Virus record (IMG/VR): IMGVR_UViG_3300010885_019416
Span: 1-51,439 of that record
Direction: 5' to 3' (one strand)
DNA: 51,439 nucleotides
Source of the DNA: a virus
Positions 47,041-51,439 of the stretch are shown in pieces. Position numbers and translations under genes: made by a program. How positions within the stretch are numbered: the first letter of the stretch is position 1; each line of letters begins with the position of its first letter. The notes beneath the pieces are model-generated. The model saw only the letters and a program-made list of their open reading frames with translations. It made no database searches and was not told the origin of the DNA.

Positions 47041-47476
47041 AACTGTAGTTTACACTGTCTTGGTTGATATTTAATACTTGCGCACCATTGCGTAAGTGAA
47101 ATACCCGAGCCATCTCGGTCGGTGGACTTAGTGTAACATACTTTGTTATGGTTGGTCTAGTACTGGATATATGATTTCTTGCCATAACTATTAACTTCCT
47201 GCCTGCTCCGGGTACATAACTCCATATGGTGTAGAATACCGCTACTTGTGGATTGTGGGAATTATACTCTAATAACTGTTCACAACTGCGCGGTACATTA
47301 TCTCTATACAGAACACATACTACTGCTTCTGGCTTACTGTATTGATCTTGTAATACTATGATCTCACTGAACTGACTGACCCGAAAATCTATTGCTATTT
47401 CTGGACGTACTGGATCATCAACTATTAATTGACATAAGGGATCCGATAACGTTTTGATGATGTGTAACTGCGACAT
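47033..47476 (-). CDS. GNAT-like acetyltransferase
   Basis: 147 residues. 'QVAVFYTIWSYVPGAGRKLI' followed by 'VMARNHISSTRPTITKYVTL' and 'SPPTEMARVFHLRNGAQVLN' shows the strand-loop-helix with 'G-A-G' acyl-CoA site and a closing 'F-H-x-x-N-G-A' typical of GNAT N-acetyltransferases (the usual R/Q-x-x-G-x-G/A is shortened). Close relatives are found in phages and proteobacteria as hypotheticals. It could modify a host protein early or acylate a sugar. Promoter design TATAAT-N5-ATG, leaderless. Confidence 0.68.
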   Translation of the reverse strand: MSQLHIIKTLSDPLCQLIVDDPVRPEIAIDFRVSQFSEIIVLQDQYSKPEAVVCVLYRDNVPRSCEQLLEYNSHNPQVAVFYTIWSYVPGAGRKLIVMARNHISSTRPTITKYVTLSPPTEMARVFHLRNGAQVLNINQDSVNYSYD

Positions 47477-47481
47477 TCTGA

Positions 47482-47487
47482 ATTATA
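47482..47487 (-). promoter_or_regulatory. -10 element TATAAT, N5 before ATG 47476
   Basis: On the minus strand GGTATAAT-TCAGA-ATG. No convincing TTGACA lies 17 bases upstream (AAGATA at that place). The N5 spacing is that of the other leaderless units. Confidence 0.5.
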
Positions 47488-47592
47488 CCTATTATGTACG
47501 TACTTATCTTATATGCTTAAAAATCATATACATAACGGTAAAAAATTTTACGCAAAAATTTTTAAACCAAAAACTATAGACATATGAAAGTT

Positions 47593-47598
47593 TATAAT
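47593..47598 (+). promoter_or_regulatory. -10 element TATAAT before ATG 47612
   Basis: GTTTATAATATAC, 13 bases before the ATG at 47612, in the AT-rich divergent gap 47477-47611. The -35 is unclear. The gap also has a short A/T palindrome (AAAAATTTTTACGCAAAAATTTTT-like). Confidence 0.45.
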
Positions 47599-47611
47599 AT
47601 ACACTATACAT

Positions 47612-47827
47612 ATGAACAATAACTTTTTAATCCTAACCAACGCTAGCCCTACTCAACGTGGTATGCCACTAGCTGTACGCAAAGACCAAGTGATTACTGT
47701 ACACAGTAATATAGCAGTACGTGAAGACGGCTCTGTGGAACAAGTGACATACGTGTTTGGCCCTCCTCACGGTACTTGGGAGGTGATGGAATCACATGAA
47801 GAAGTCATGCAACAACTGAATCTCTAG
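47612..47827 (+). CDS. Small protein, 71 aa, unknown
   Basis: 'MNNNFLILTNASPTQRGMPL' then 'AVRKDQVITVHSNIAVREDG' and 'SVEQVTYVFGPPHGTWEVME' followed by 'SHEEVMQQLNL'. The pattern 'L-T-N-A-S-P-x-x-R-G-x-P-L-x-V-R-K-D-x-I' is that of short proteins in early regions of many T4-like phages and of phages of proteobacteria, where it is a conserved hypothetical (a flat-beta sheet with 'V-x-x-P-P-H-G-x-W-x-V'). Function unknown. Followed without gap by the next gene. Confidence 0.6.
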   Translation: MNNNFLILTNASPTQRGMPLAVRKDQVITVHSNIAVREDGSVEQVTYVFGPPHGTWEVMESHEEVMQQLNL

Positions 47828-48049
47828 ATGTATGTAGAGTTTCCTACTGCTACGGAACACGCTGGTACTTTCTTGTGGACAAGGTGGCAGATAGCACACT
47901 TTTGTCTACATCATTCGTATGGCTACGGCGAACAATACGGCCCTGAAAATCAATATAGAGTACACTTTGATCAGAACGAAGCTTATACTATGTTGAGCTT
48001 AGAATGGGAGAAACATGAATCTACACAGAATTTCTTTATAGTAACCTAA
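47828..48049 (+). CDS. Small protein, 73 aa, unknown
   Basis: Starts directly after the preceding TAG. 'MYVEFPTATEHAGTFLWTRW' then 'QIAHFCLHHSYGYGEQYGPE' and 'NQYRVHFDQNEAYTMLSLEW'. Rich in Tyr, His and Phe; a one-domain alpha/beta look. No motif recognised. It is the last plus-strand gene before the GC-rich minus-strand region, and a minus-strand terminator overlaps its very end. Confidence 0.55.
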   Translation: MYVEFPTATEHAGTFLWTRWQIAHFCLHHSYGYGEQYGPENQYRVHFDQNEAYTMLSLEWEKHESTQNFFIVT

Positions 48050-48066
48050 AAAATTGCTGCGCAATT
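48045..48066 (-). terminator. Terminator of the early minus-strand region
   Basis: On the minus strand AATTGC (48066-48061), loop GCA, GCAATT, then TTTTAGG. A 6-bp stem with U-run. It would stop early transcripts before they reach the plus-strand genes. Confidence 0.6.
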
Positions 48067-48201
48067 AAAAGCAGGTTTTAGATTAATCTCCATAGGCCGT
48101 TCTAATCTAACTCGACTTTTTAGAGTGGGAACTTTTGGCATGCTGGCAAGTGGGCTTGCTAGGGCTAGCCCAAATGCTACTCCCCGTACCCCCCACTCCC
48201 C
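48067..48201. other. Non-coding junction between AT-rich and GC-rich regions
   Basis: 135 bases without a gene. It holds an AT-rich hairpin (TTAGATTA 48078-48085 with TAATCTAA 48103-48110), a TTTTT run, a second dyad (TGGGCT ... AGCCCA, near 48147-48170) and a C-rich run to the start of the first minus-strand gene end. Base composition changes across it. No tRNA or attachment core was recognised. Confidence 0.6.
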
Positions 48202-48501
48202 TCACCGATCCTCAAACTCCTCTGCAAGCGCCTCAATAGTAGGTAACAGTTCTGAGTCCCCGTACACATCAAAACCTTCCAAGATCAGGATCTCGATCGC
48301 TTCTTGGAACAGTTGCTCCACCATGCGTACACGATCAGCTTGGCGTGTGTCCTTCTTACGCTTACGCCCGCTGCCCACCTTATAGACTAGTGCGTAGTGT
48401 TCAGCACAGTAGCTGGTGCCCGGCACTACAGGTGCAGTACAGCCTGCACTGGTGAGTCCATGTGCTCCAATGTAGGTACATGTTGTGGGTTGGTTACTCA
48501 T
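48202..48501 (-). CDS. Small zinc-binding protein, early region
   Basis: 99 residues from ATG 48501, overlapping the preceding gene by 8 bases; an ATG three codons upstream is possible. 'TTCTYIGAHGLTSAGCTAPV' then 'VPGTSYCAEHYALVYKVGSG' + 'RKRKKDTRQ' places Cys, Cys, Cys and His at spacings like a treble-clef or zinc-knuckle domain with a very basic tail (GSGRKRKKDTR). The second half is an acidic helix. Known as a hypothetical in phages of proteobacteria. DNA or RNA polymerase binding is possible; not established. Confidence 0.6.
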   Translation of the reverse strand: MSNQPTTCTYIGAHGLTSAGCTAPVVPGTSYCAEHYALVYKVGSGRKRKKDTRQADRVRMVEQLFQEAIEILILEGFDVYGDSELLPTIEALAEEFEDR

Positions 48502-48757
48502 CGCCGTCATCCTGTTGTGCTTGTTTGACCAGTGCGATCACATCGGCCCGTTGTTGTTCTGTCATGTCGGCAATCATCTCAATGCCCTGAGCCACGCCGT
48601 GTTCAAAGCCGCCCTGCCGCTCTGTCCAATTGCTGACCCAGAACAGGGCCAGCGCACACCAGAACCAAGGTGTACCATCCAAGATGTTGACGCCACCGGC
48701 GCTCATGACCAGGGCCAGGCCAGCTGCTATAGCGATACGCTGTAGTGTTTCGTTCAT
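48494..48757 (-). CDS. Small membrane protein, 87 aa
   Basis: Two hydrophobic stretches: 'IAIAAGLALVMSAGGVNIL' (residues 7-25) and 'PWFWCALALFWVSNW' (30-44), then 'TERQGGFEHGVAQGIEMIAD' and an amphipathic helix ending in acidic DDGDE. Probably inserted in the cytoplasmic membrane with a cytoplasmic tail. No family recognised. It starts 1 base past the AAA ATPase stop and overlaps the zinc-binding gene, so the three make one coupled block. Confidence 0.6.
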   Translation of the reverse strand: MNETLQRIAIAAGLALVMSAGGVNILDGTPWFWCALALFWVSNWTERQGGFEHGVAQGIEMIADMTEQQRADVIALVKQAQQDDGDE

Positions 48758-48758
48758 A

Positions 48759-49631
48759 TCATGCTCGCTTCATACAGGTTGTCCGGGCCATGCTCTTCCA
48801 GCTCATAGGAAAGCCCTTGCGCAGATCAGCAACCTTGAGTACCATACGCAGGCTCAGTTCACGCAGACTGTCCTTGTTGTCTACTACGAACTGCACAACT
48901 TCGTCCTGTACACAGGGTTCGAACTCGTAACGCTCCAGCATCTTGCCACGGCTCACTACCTGCTGTATACGCAGGATCTTCTCACGTTGCGTGTCCATCT
49001 GCAGATCAATGTAGTGGCAACGGCTCTCCAAGGCATCCAAGTGACTACGCAGCGTCTTGCTACGTACATGTTCAAACTTGATGTTGGTGATAAAGATGGC
49101 ACTGCCGCAGAACTCAAAGCGATCCGGGATGCCTTCACCACGCAGGATACGGCTATCCGTATTCCAAGCAATGAAGCGACGTTCACTTGAGTCCAGTGCG
49201 CCCTTAAGGATGTTCAGTGATAGTGCATCGTACAGGATCTCATCGCAGTCGTCAAACACCACAACGTTGCCTGCCTTGCTGAACTCGTACAGTTTCTTGT
49301 ACAGACCCAGGCTACTCATTGCGCCCTTGACCACTTCGAACTTGGCCTTGCGTTCTGCCAAGACATCAAACAATCCTGACTTCTGCAGTACTGTTTCAAC
49401 GCCGTGACTCTTGCCCACGCCAGGAGGGCCACTCACGATCATAGCACGGATCGCGCCTGCTCGTACAGCTTCAGTCATCTCGTCCAGAATGTTAAAGCGT
49501 TCACCCAGACGGTCCAGGATCTCTTGATCGCTCTCACGTGCCACTGCTGCTTCGGTACGTTTGATAGCTTCTGCATCAAACTCAATAATGTTGATACCTT
49601 TTGTGGGTTTTGTACTAGACTTGGTTGCCAT
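48759..49631 (-). CDS. AAA ATPase, early region
   Basis: 290 residues. Walker A 'IVSGPPGVGKSHGVETVL' near residue 65, Walker B 'NVVVFDDCDEILYDALSLN' near 123, sensor 1 region 'SAIFITNIKFEHVRS' near 178 with Asn, and a small C-terminal helical lid with Arg-rich 'SLRMVLKVADLRKG'. A compact AAA+ unit of the kind seen in early regions of several T4-like and other phages, role unknown: remodelling of a host complex or of phage DNA proteins. Own consensus promoter upstream and a short GGAA ribosome site. Confidence 0.82.
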   Translation of the reverse strand: MATKSSTKPTKGINIIEFDAEAIKRTEAAVARESDQEILDRLGERFNILDEMTEAVRAGAIRAMIVSGPPGVGKSHGVETVLQKSGLFDVLAERKAKFEVVKGAMSSLGLYKKLYEFSKAGNVVVFDDCDEILYDALSLNILKGALDSSERRFIAWNTDSRILRGEGIPDRFEFCGSAIFITNIKFEHVRSKTLRSHLDALESRCHYIDLQMDTQREKILRIQQVVSRGKMLERYEFEPCVQDEVVQFVVDNKDSLRELSLRMVLKVADLRKGFPMSWKSMARTTCMKRA

Positions 49632-49661
49632 TTAGTGTTCCAGGGTTTTGTTTAAAAATGT

Positions 49662-49690
49662 ATTATAGCACACAAAGGCACTGTTGTCAA
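49662..49690 (-). promoter_or_regulatory. Early promoter TTGACA-17-TATAAT for the AAA ATPase
   Basis: -35 TTGACA at 49690-49685, 17-base spacer, -10 TATAAT at 49667-49662. Unlike its siblings the spacer lacks a clear dyad. Leader about 25 bases with CCTGGAA. Confidence 0.85.
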
Positions 49691-49708
49691 TGCCCTTGTA
49701 TACCTCAT

Positions 49709-50041
49709 TTAGTCCATACGTGAGCCAGCGTAGGCCTTGTCAATGCCTGCTGCCTTAAGGATATCTGCATAGGCACGGGCGCCTTCTTCCTTAGCAGTAA
49801 TGCACTGGGTACCGTTGCCACTTGGGTTCCACAGTTGGAGTCCGCCGCCGTATGCCTTGCGGAAGCCTGCCTGTGCAAGGATCTTGCCTGCTTTTGAGTT
49901 GCTACGAACGTCGTACACGTTAACCCAAGCAAAGCCGCAAGCGTCGCGATCGCCGTGTAGGGCCAGGAAGTCCTCAGTGGCCTTTTGTGCGGCCTTTTGT
50001 GCAGTGTTCAGTACGTTAGCCAGTGTGTCGAGTGCAATCAT
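49709..50041 (-). CDS. Conserved early protein, 110 aa, unknown
   Basis: 'MIALDTLANVLNTAQKAAQK' helix, then the conserved body 'GDRDACGFAWVNVYDVRSNS' , 'KAGKILAQAGFRKAYGGGLQ' and 'LWNPSGNGTQCITAKEEGAR'. I recognise it as a protein common in early regions of diverse phages, often near DNA or RNA genes, with no assigned function. The 'G-x-x-W-V' and 'G-G-G-L-Q-L-W-N-P' blocks suggest a small beta domain. AAGGAG leader and own promoter, like its neighbours. Confidence 0.65.
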   Translation of the reverse strand: MIALDTLANVLNTAQKAAQKATEDFLALHGDRDACGFAWVNVYDVRSNSKAGKILAQAGFRKAYGGGLQLWNPSGNGTQCITAKEEGARAYADILKAAGIDKAYAGSRMD

Positions 50042-50068
50042 CTAGTGCTCCTTAGTGTGTAAGTAAGT

Positions 50069-50097
50069 ATTATAACAGCGTTTTACGCTTCTGTCAA
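50069..50097 (-). promoter_or_regulatory. Early promoter TTGACA-17-TATAAT (dyad in spacer)
   Basis: -35 at 50097-50092 lies inside the 3' end of the upstream gene; -10 TATAAT at 50074-50069. Spacer contains AGCG-TAAAA-CGCT and an outer ACAG ... CTGT. Drives the gene at 50041. Confidence 0.85.
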
Positions 50098-50271
50098 CTC
50101 TGTGTAGATCTTCTCTAGCCGCACTGCCTGGTGGCATGCGTTCATCATCTGCATGGCAAACAGGTAAGCGATGGCACGTTCCTTCTTGTTAGGCAAGCGA
50201 TCGATCTCTTCCAGCAGTTCACGTATGCCTTTGGTAGCAAAGAAGTCTGACTTAGGGATGGGATTTAGCAT
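50083..50271 (-). CDS. Small early protein, 62 aa, helical
   Basis: 'MLNPIPKSDFFATKGIRELL' then 'EEIDRLPNKKERAIAYLFAM' and 'QMMNACHQAVRLEKIYTELT'. All-helical, no motif. Its 3' end contains the -35 box of the next promoter. Own consensus promoter with dyad and an AAGGAG site. Such small early proteins often bind and redirect a host enzyme; nothing here shows the target. Confidence 0.55.
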   Translation of the reverse strand: MLNPIPKSDFFATKGIRELLEEIDRLPNKKERAIAYLFAMQMMNACHQAVRLEKIYTELTEA

Positions 50272-50297
50272 GGTAGCTCCTTAGTGTGTAAGCATGT

Positions 50298-50326
50298 ATT
50301 ATAACAGGGTTCTTACGCCCTGTCAA
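50298..50326 (-). promoter_or_regulatory. Early promoter TTGACA-17-TATAAT (perfect dyad in spacer)
   Basis: -35 at 50326-50321, -10 TATAAT at 50303-50298. The spacer reads GGGCGTAAGAACCCTGT: together with flanks ACAGGG ... CCCTGT, a 6-bp inverted repeat between the two boxes. Drives the 62-aa gene. Confidence 0.88.
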
Positions 50327-50328
50327 CC

Positions 50329-50544
50329 TCAGTCCTTCTTGGTCACAGTGGCCTTGAACAAGAGACCGAACAGGAACTGTAGTCCCCAAGCCTGTAGCCA
50401 AGTGACTTCTCGGACGCCGTCAATGGCGCCAACGAAGCAGCCATTCCACAGCATCATCACAGGCCAGGATAGCACAAAGGATAGGAACAGCAGGGTGGCG
50501 ATGCCTGCTACGATTGCGCCCAATGCTAGGATAACTGCTTTCAT
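50329..50544 (-). CDS. Small membrane protein, 71 aa
   Basis: 'MKAVILALGAIVAGIATLLF' + 'LSFVLSWPVMMLWNGCF' gives one long or two short transmembrane segments, then 'DGVREVTWLQAWGLQFLFG' and 'LLFKATVTKKD'. The 'W-P-x-x-x-L-W-N ... W-x-x-A-W-G-L-x-x-L-x-x-L-L-F-K' pattern is found in small membrane proteins of many phages, function unknown. Distal gene of a three-gene early operon (28 aa, 72 aa, 71 aa). Confidence 0.65.
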   Translation of the reverse strand: MKAVILALGAIVAGIATLLFLSFVLSWPVMMLWNGCFVGAIDGVREVTWLQAWGLQFLFGLLFKATVTKKD

Positions 50545-50553
50545 GTCTAGTCC

Positions 50554-50772
50554 TTACAGTGTGAATTGAGAGAGGATGCTTTTGGCTTGATCTACCTGGG
50601 TGATCTCATCAACGAATGCTGCCAACATCATTTGGATCAATGTACGGCACTCCATGCGCTCTGCTTTAGGCAGGGTTGCGATGAATGCCTCTACGGCTTC
50701 GTATTCTTCCAAGCCCCACATGATGTCGCACAGTGCTCGTTGTTTAGGGTTCAGTCCAGCGATAGTGATCAT
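50554..50772 (-). CDS. Small early protein, 72 aa
   Basis: 'MITIAGLNPKQRALCDIMWG' then 'LEEYEAVEAFIATLPKAERM' and 'ECRTLIQMMLAAFVDEITQV'. Helical; the opening 'L-N-P-K-Q-R-A-L-C-D-I-M-W-G-L-E' recurs in early proteins of phages. The ATG overlaps the stop of the 28-aa membrane peptide gene (TAATG), so it depends on translation of that peptide. GGAGAG lies inside the upstream coding end. Confidence 0.6.
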   Translation of the reverse strand: MITIAGLNPKQRALCDIMWGLEEYEAVEAFIATLPKAERMECRTLIQMMLAAFVDEITQVDQAKSILSQFTL

Positions 50773-50858
50773 TAAAACTCTCCAGTGAGGATCAGGGCTA
50801 CGAACATGATAGCCAGAGGGCTCAGTACGATTGCCAGGTTAATGTATGCTTGTTCCAT
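50772..50858 (-). CDS. 28-aa membrane microprotein
   Basis: ATG at 50858 with AAGGAG seven bases upstream and a consensus early promoter in front. The peptide is MEQAYINLAIVLSPL followed by AIMFVALILTGEF: a short polar start, one transmembrane segment of about 20 residues, and a short tail. The TAA at 50774-50772 overlaps the next ATG (TAATG). Evidence is the ribosome site, promoter, clean hydrophobic segment and coupling; too short for normal gene finding. Confidence 0.7.
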   Translation of the reverse strand: MEQAYINLAIVLSPLAIMFVALILTGEF

Positions 50859-50884
50859 GTGCTGCTCCTTGTTGCGATGTGTGT

Positions 50885-50913
50885 ATTATAGCAGGGTTCT
50901 TACACCCTGTCAA
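50885..50913 (-). promoter_or_regulatory. Early promoter TTGACA-17-TATAAT (perfect dyad in spacer)
   Basis: -35 at 50913-50908, inside the 3' end of the upstream gene; -10 TATAAT at 50890-50885. Spacer dyad CAGGGT-GTAAGA-ACCCTG. Drives the three-gene operon that begins with the 28-aa peptide. Confidence 0.88.
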
Positions 50914-51292
50914 CCAGCTCACGCCCCAGGCTTACGCCTTCGCTGTAGTAGCCATTGCTCTCACCCAACCAACGAACATCCACATAGCCCTTGCGGGTAG
51001 CGAACTTGTAGAAGGTCCAAGTCACACTCTCATGGTCCATTTCGTTGAAGTCCACAGGAGTCACACCTTCGACCTCTTCTGCTAGGAGCAAAGGCTCACC
51101 AACCAGGTCTTCCAGGTCTCCGCATACATCCTCTATGCTCACATGCTCGCAACAATCCTGAGCATGGAAGAACACGAAGCGTTCGGTTGCGTTCTCGAAC
51201 ACCAGTTCAGTGTCTTCGTTGCGGATGCTAGTGAAGACCTTGCCCACCATGTCCTCGATCTTTGCTGATGCTTGCCAGTTTGTGTATCCCAT
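50900..51292 (-). CDS. DUF7448-type early protein
   Basis: 130 residues from ATG 51292 after AAGGAG (the longer in-frame start at 51340 precedes the promoter -10 and is rejected). 'ELVFENATERFVFFHAQDCC' then 'EHVSIEDVCGDLEDLVGEPL' , 'LLAEE' and 'SVTWTFYKFATRKGYVDVRW' + 'LGESNGYYSEGV' are the conserved blocks of a protein family (DUF7448) found in many phages and some bacteria ('F-H-x-Q-D-C-C-E ... G-D-x-x-D-L-x-G ... W-T-F-Y-x-x-x-T ... R-W-x-G-x-S-N-G-Y-Y-S'). Function unknown; Cys-Cys may bind metal. Confidence 0.8.
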   Translation of the reverse strand: MGYTNWQASAKIEDMVGKVFTSIRNEDTELVFENATERFVFFHAQDCCEHVSIEDVCGDLEDLVGEPLLLAEEVEGVTPVDFNEMDHESVTWTFYKFATRKGYVDVRWLGESNGYYSEGVSLGRELVDRV

Positions 51293-51319
51293 CTTGTGCT
51301 CCTTAGTGTCTATGCATGT

Positions 51320-51348
51320 ATTATAACTGGGTTTAGCCAATCAGTCAA
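51320..51348 (-). promoter_or_regulatory. Early promoter TTGACT-17-TATAAT (dyad in spacer)
   Basis: -35 TTGACT at 51348-51343 overlaps the end of the upstream gene; -10 TATAAT at 51325-51320. Spacer dyad ACTG ... CAGT with GG ... CC inside. Drives the DUF7448-type gene. Confidence 0.85.
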
Positions 51349-51439
51349 CCTTTTGGAAAGTCCTTCCTTTTAGGTCTAGTACCAAGGGCTTGGCAAACCG
51401 CTGTACAGGACCGGTGCCAAAGGCACTGTAGGCTATGGC
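51341..51439 (-). CDS. 3' end of an early gene (truncated by the window edge)
   Basis: An open frame enters from the right edge and ends with TGA at 51343-51341. The visible 32 residues include AYSAFGTGPVQRFAKPLVLD and LKGRTFQKVD. Its stop overlaps the -35 box of the next promoter, the same arrangement as its neighbours, which supports that it is a real gene. No family assigned. Confidence 0.5.
   Translation of the reverse strand, partial: AIAYSAFGTGPVQRFAKPLVLDLKGRTFQKVD

Noticed and set aside
47500-47530. TGCTTAA as a MotA box for middle transcription
   Set aside because: It is about 80 bases from the nearest usable -10 element, not the roughly 12-base spacing required.
48067-48201. Possible tRNA or attachment site in the junction (a GTTCTAATC segment)
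   Set aside because: The T-arm-like segment lacks the conserved purine and no cloverleaf or CCA-type end could be built. No integrase is present.
48125-51085. Several plus-strand ORFs of 60-190 codons in the GC-rich region
   Set aside because: They lie antisense to genes with promoters, ribosome sites and recognisable families, and have no ribosome sites of their own.

Overview
The window is a segment of a T4-type contractile-tailed phage (a myovirus of the wider T4 superfamily, closest in style to the T4-like phages of marine and freshwater bacteria). This follows from recognisable homologues of T4 gp1, gp4, gp13, gp14, gp15, gp16, gp17, gp18, gp19, gp32, gp41, gp49, gp61, UvsX, UvsY and UvsW. 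I see no photosynthesis gene, integrase, tRNA or CRISPR array. Host identity cannot be read directly; several promoters with near-perfect TTGACA-17-TATAAT spacing fit a proteobacterial-type housekeeping sigma factor.

Layout. 1-6.4 kb: the 3' part of a proline-free, Thr-rich collagen-like tail fibre with a C-terminal S74 chaperone, a small fibre partner, a glycosyltransferase, a Nudix hydrolase and the neck genes gp15, gp14 (minus) and gp13 (plus). 6.5-8.3 kb: a glycosyltransferase-like gene, dNMP kinase and a zinc-knuckle gene. 8.4-20.2 kb: late block with tail sheath, tail tube, a second tube-like protein, gp4, both terminase subunits and three acidic or internal head proteins. 20.3-25.8 kb: gp32, UvsX, UvsY, a HARP-like protein and UvsW. 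25.8-35.4 kb: an antisense HNH homing-type gene, a train of tightly packed small genes, endonuclease VII, a nucleotidyltransferase-cupin fusion, dCMP deaminase, a miniature DNA polymerase III palm protein, primase and helicase. 35.4-36.7 kb: a divergent AlgH-family / nucleotidyltransferase pair. 36.7-46.4 kb: an eleven-gene glycan cluster (at least nine glycosyltransferase-like proteins, a methyltransferase and an NDP-sugar epimerase). 46.5-48.0 kb: a HAD nucleotidase, a GNAT-like protein and two small proteins. 48.1-51.4 kb: a visibly more GC-rich minus-strand early region of small genes and an AAA ATPase.

Regulation. Many late genes start with a stereotyped TAAATA-N5-ATG unit. The T4-type late -10 element sits so close to the start codon that transcripts should be leaderless, while sheath, tube and a few others have the same element followed by a leader and a Shine-Dalgarno site. 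Two further genes show the housekeeping version, TATAAT-N5-ATG. The early region repeats one promoter design five times (TTGACA/T-17-TATAAT, most with a dyad inside the spacer), usually with the -35 box inside the end of the upstream gene.

How the genes fit together. Recombination-dependent replication (UvsX/UvsY/UvsW/gp32/gp41/gp61/gp49) feeds packaging by gp16/gp17 into heads finished by gp4/gp13/gp14 and joined to a sheath-tube tail. The large glycan cluster, the sugar-nucleotide-type fusion protein and the Thr-rich collagen-like fibre together suggest, as inference only, that the phage builds a glycan and may place it on its own fibre or on the host surface.
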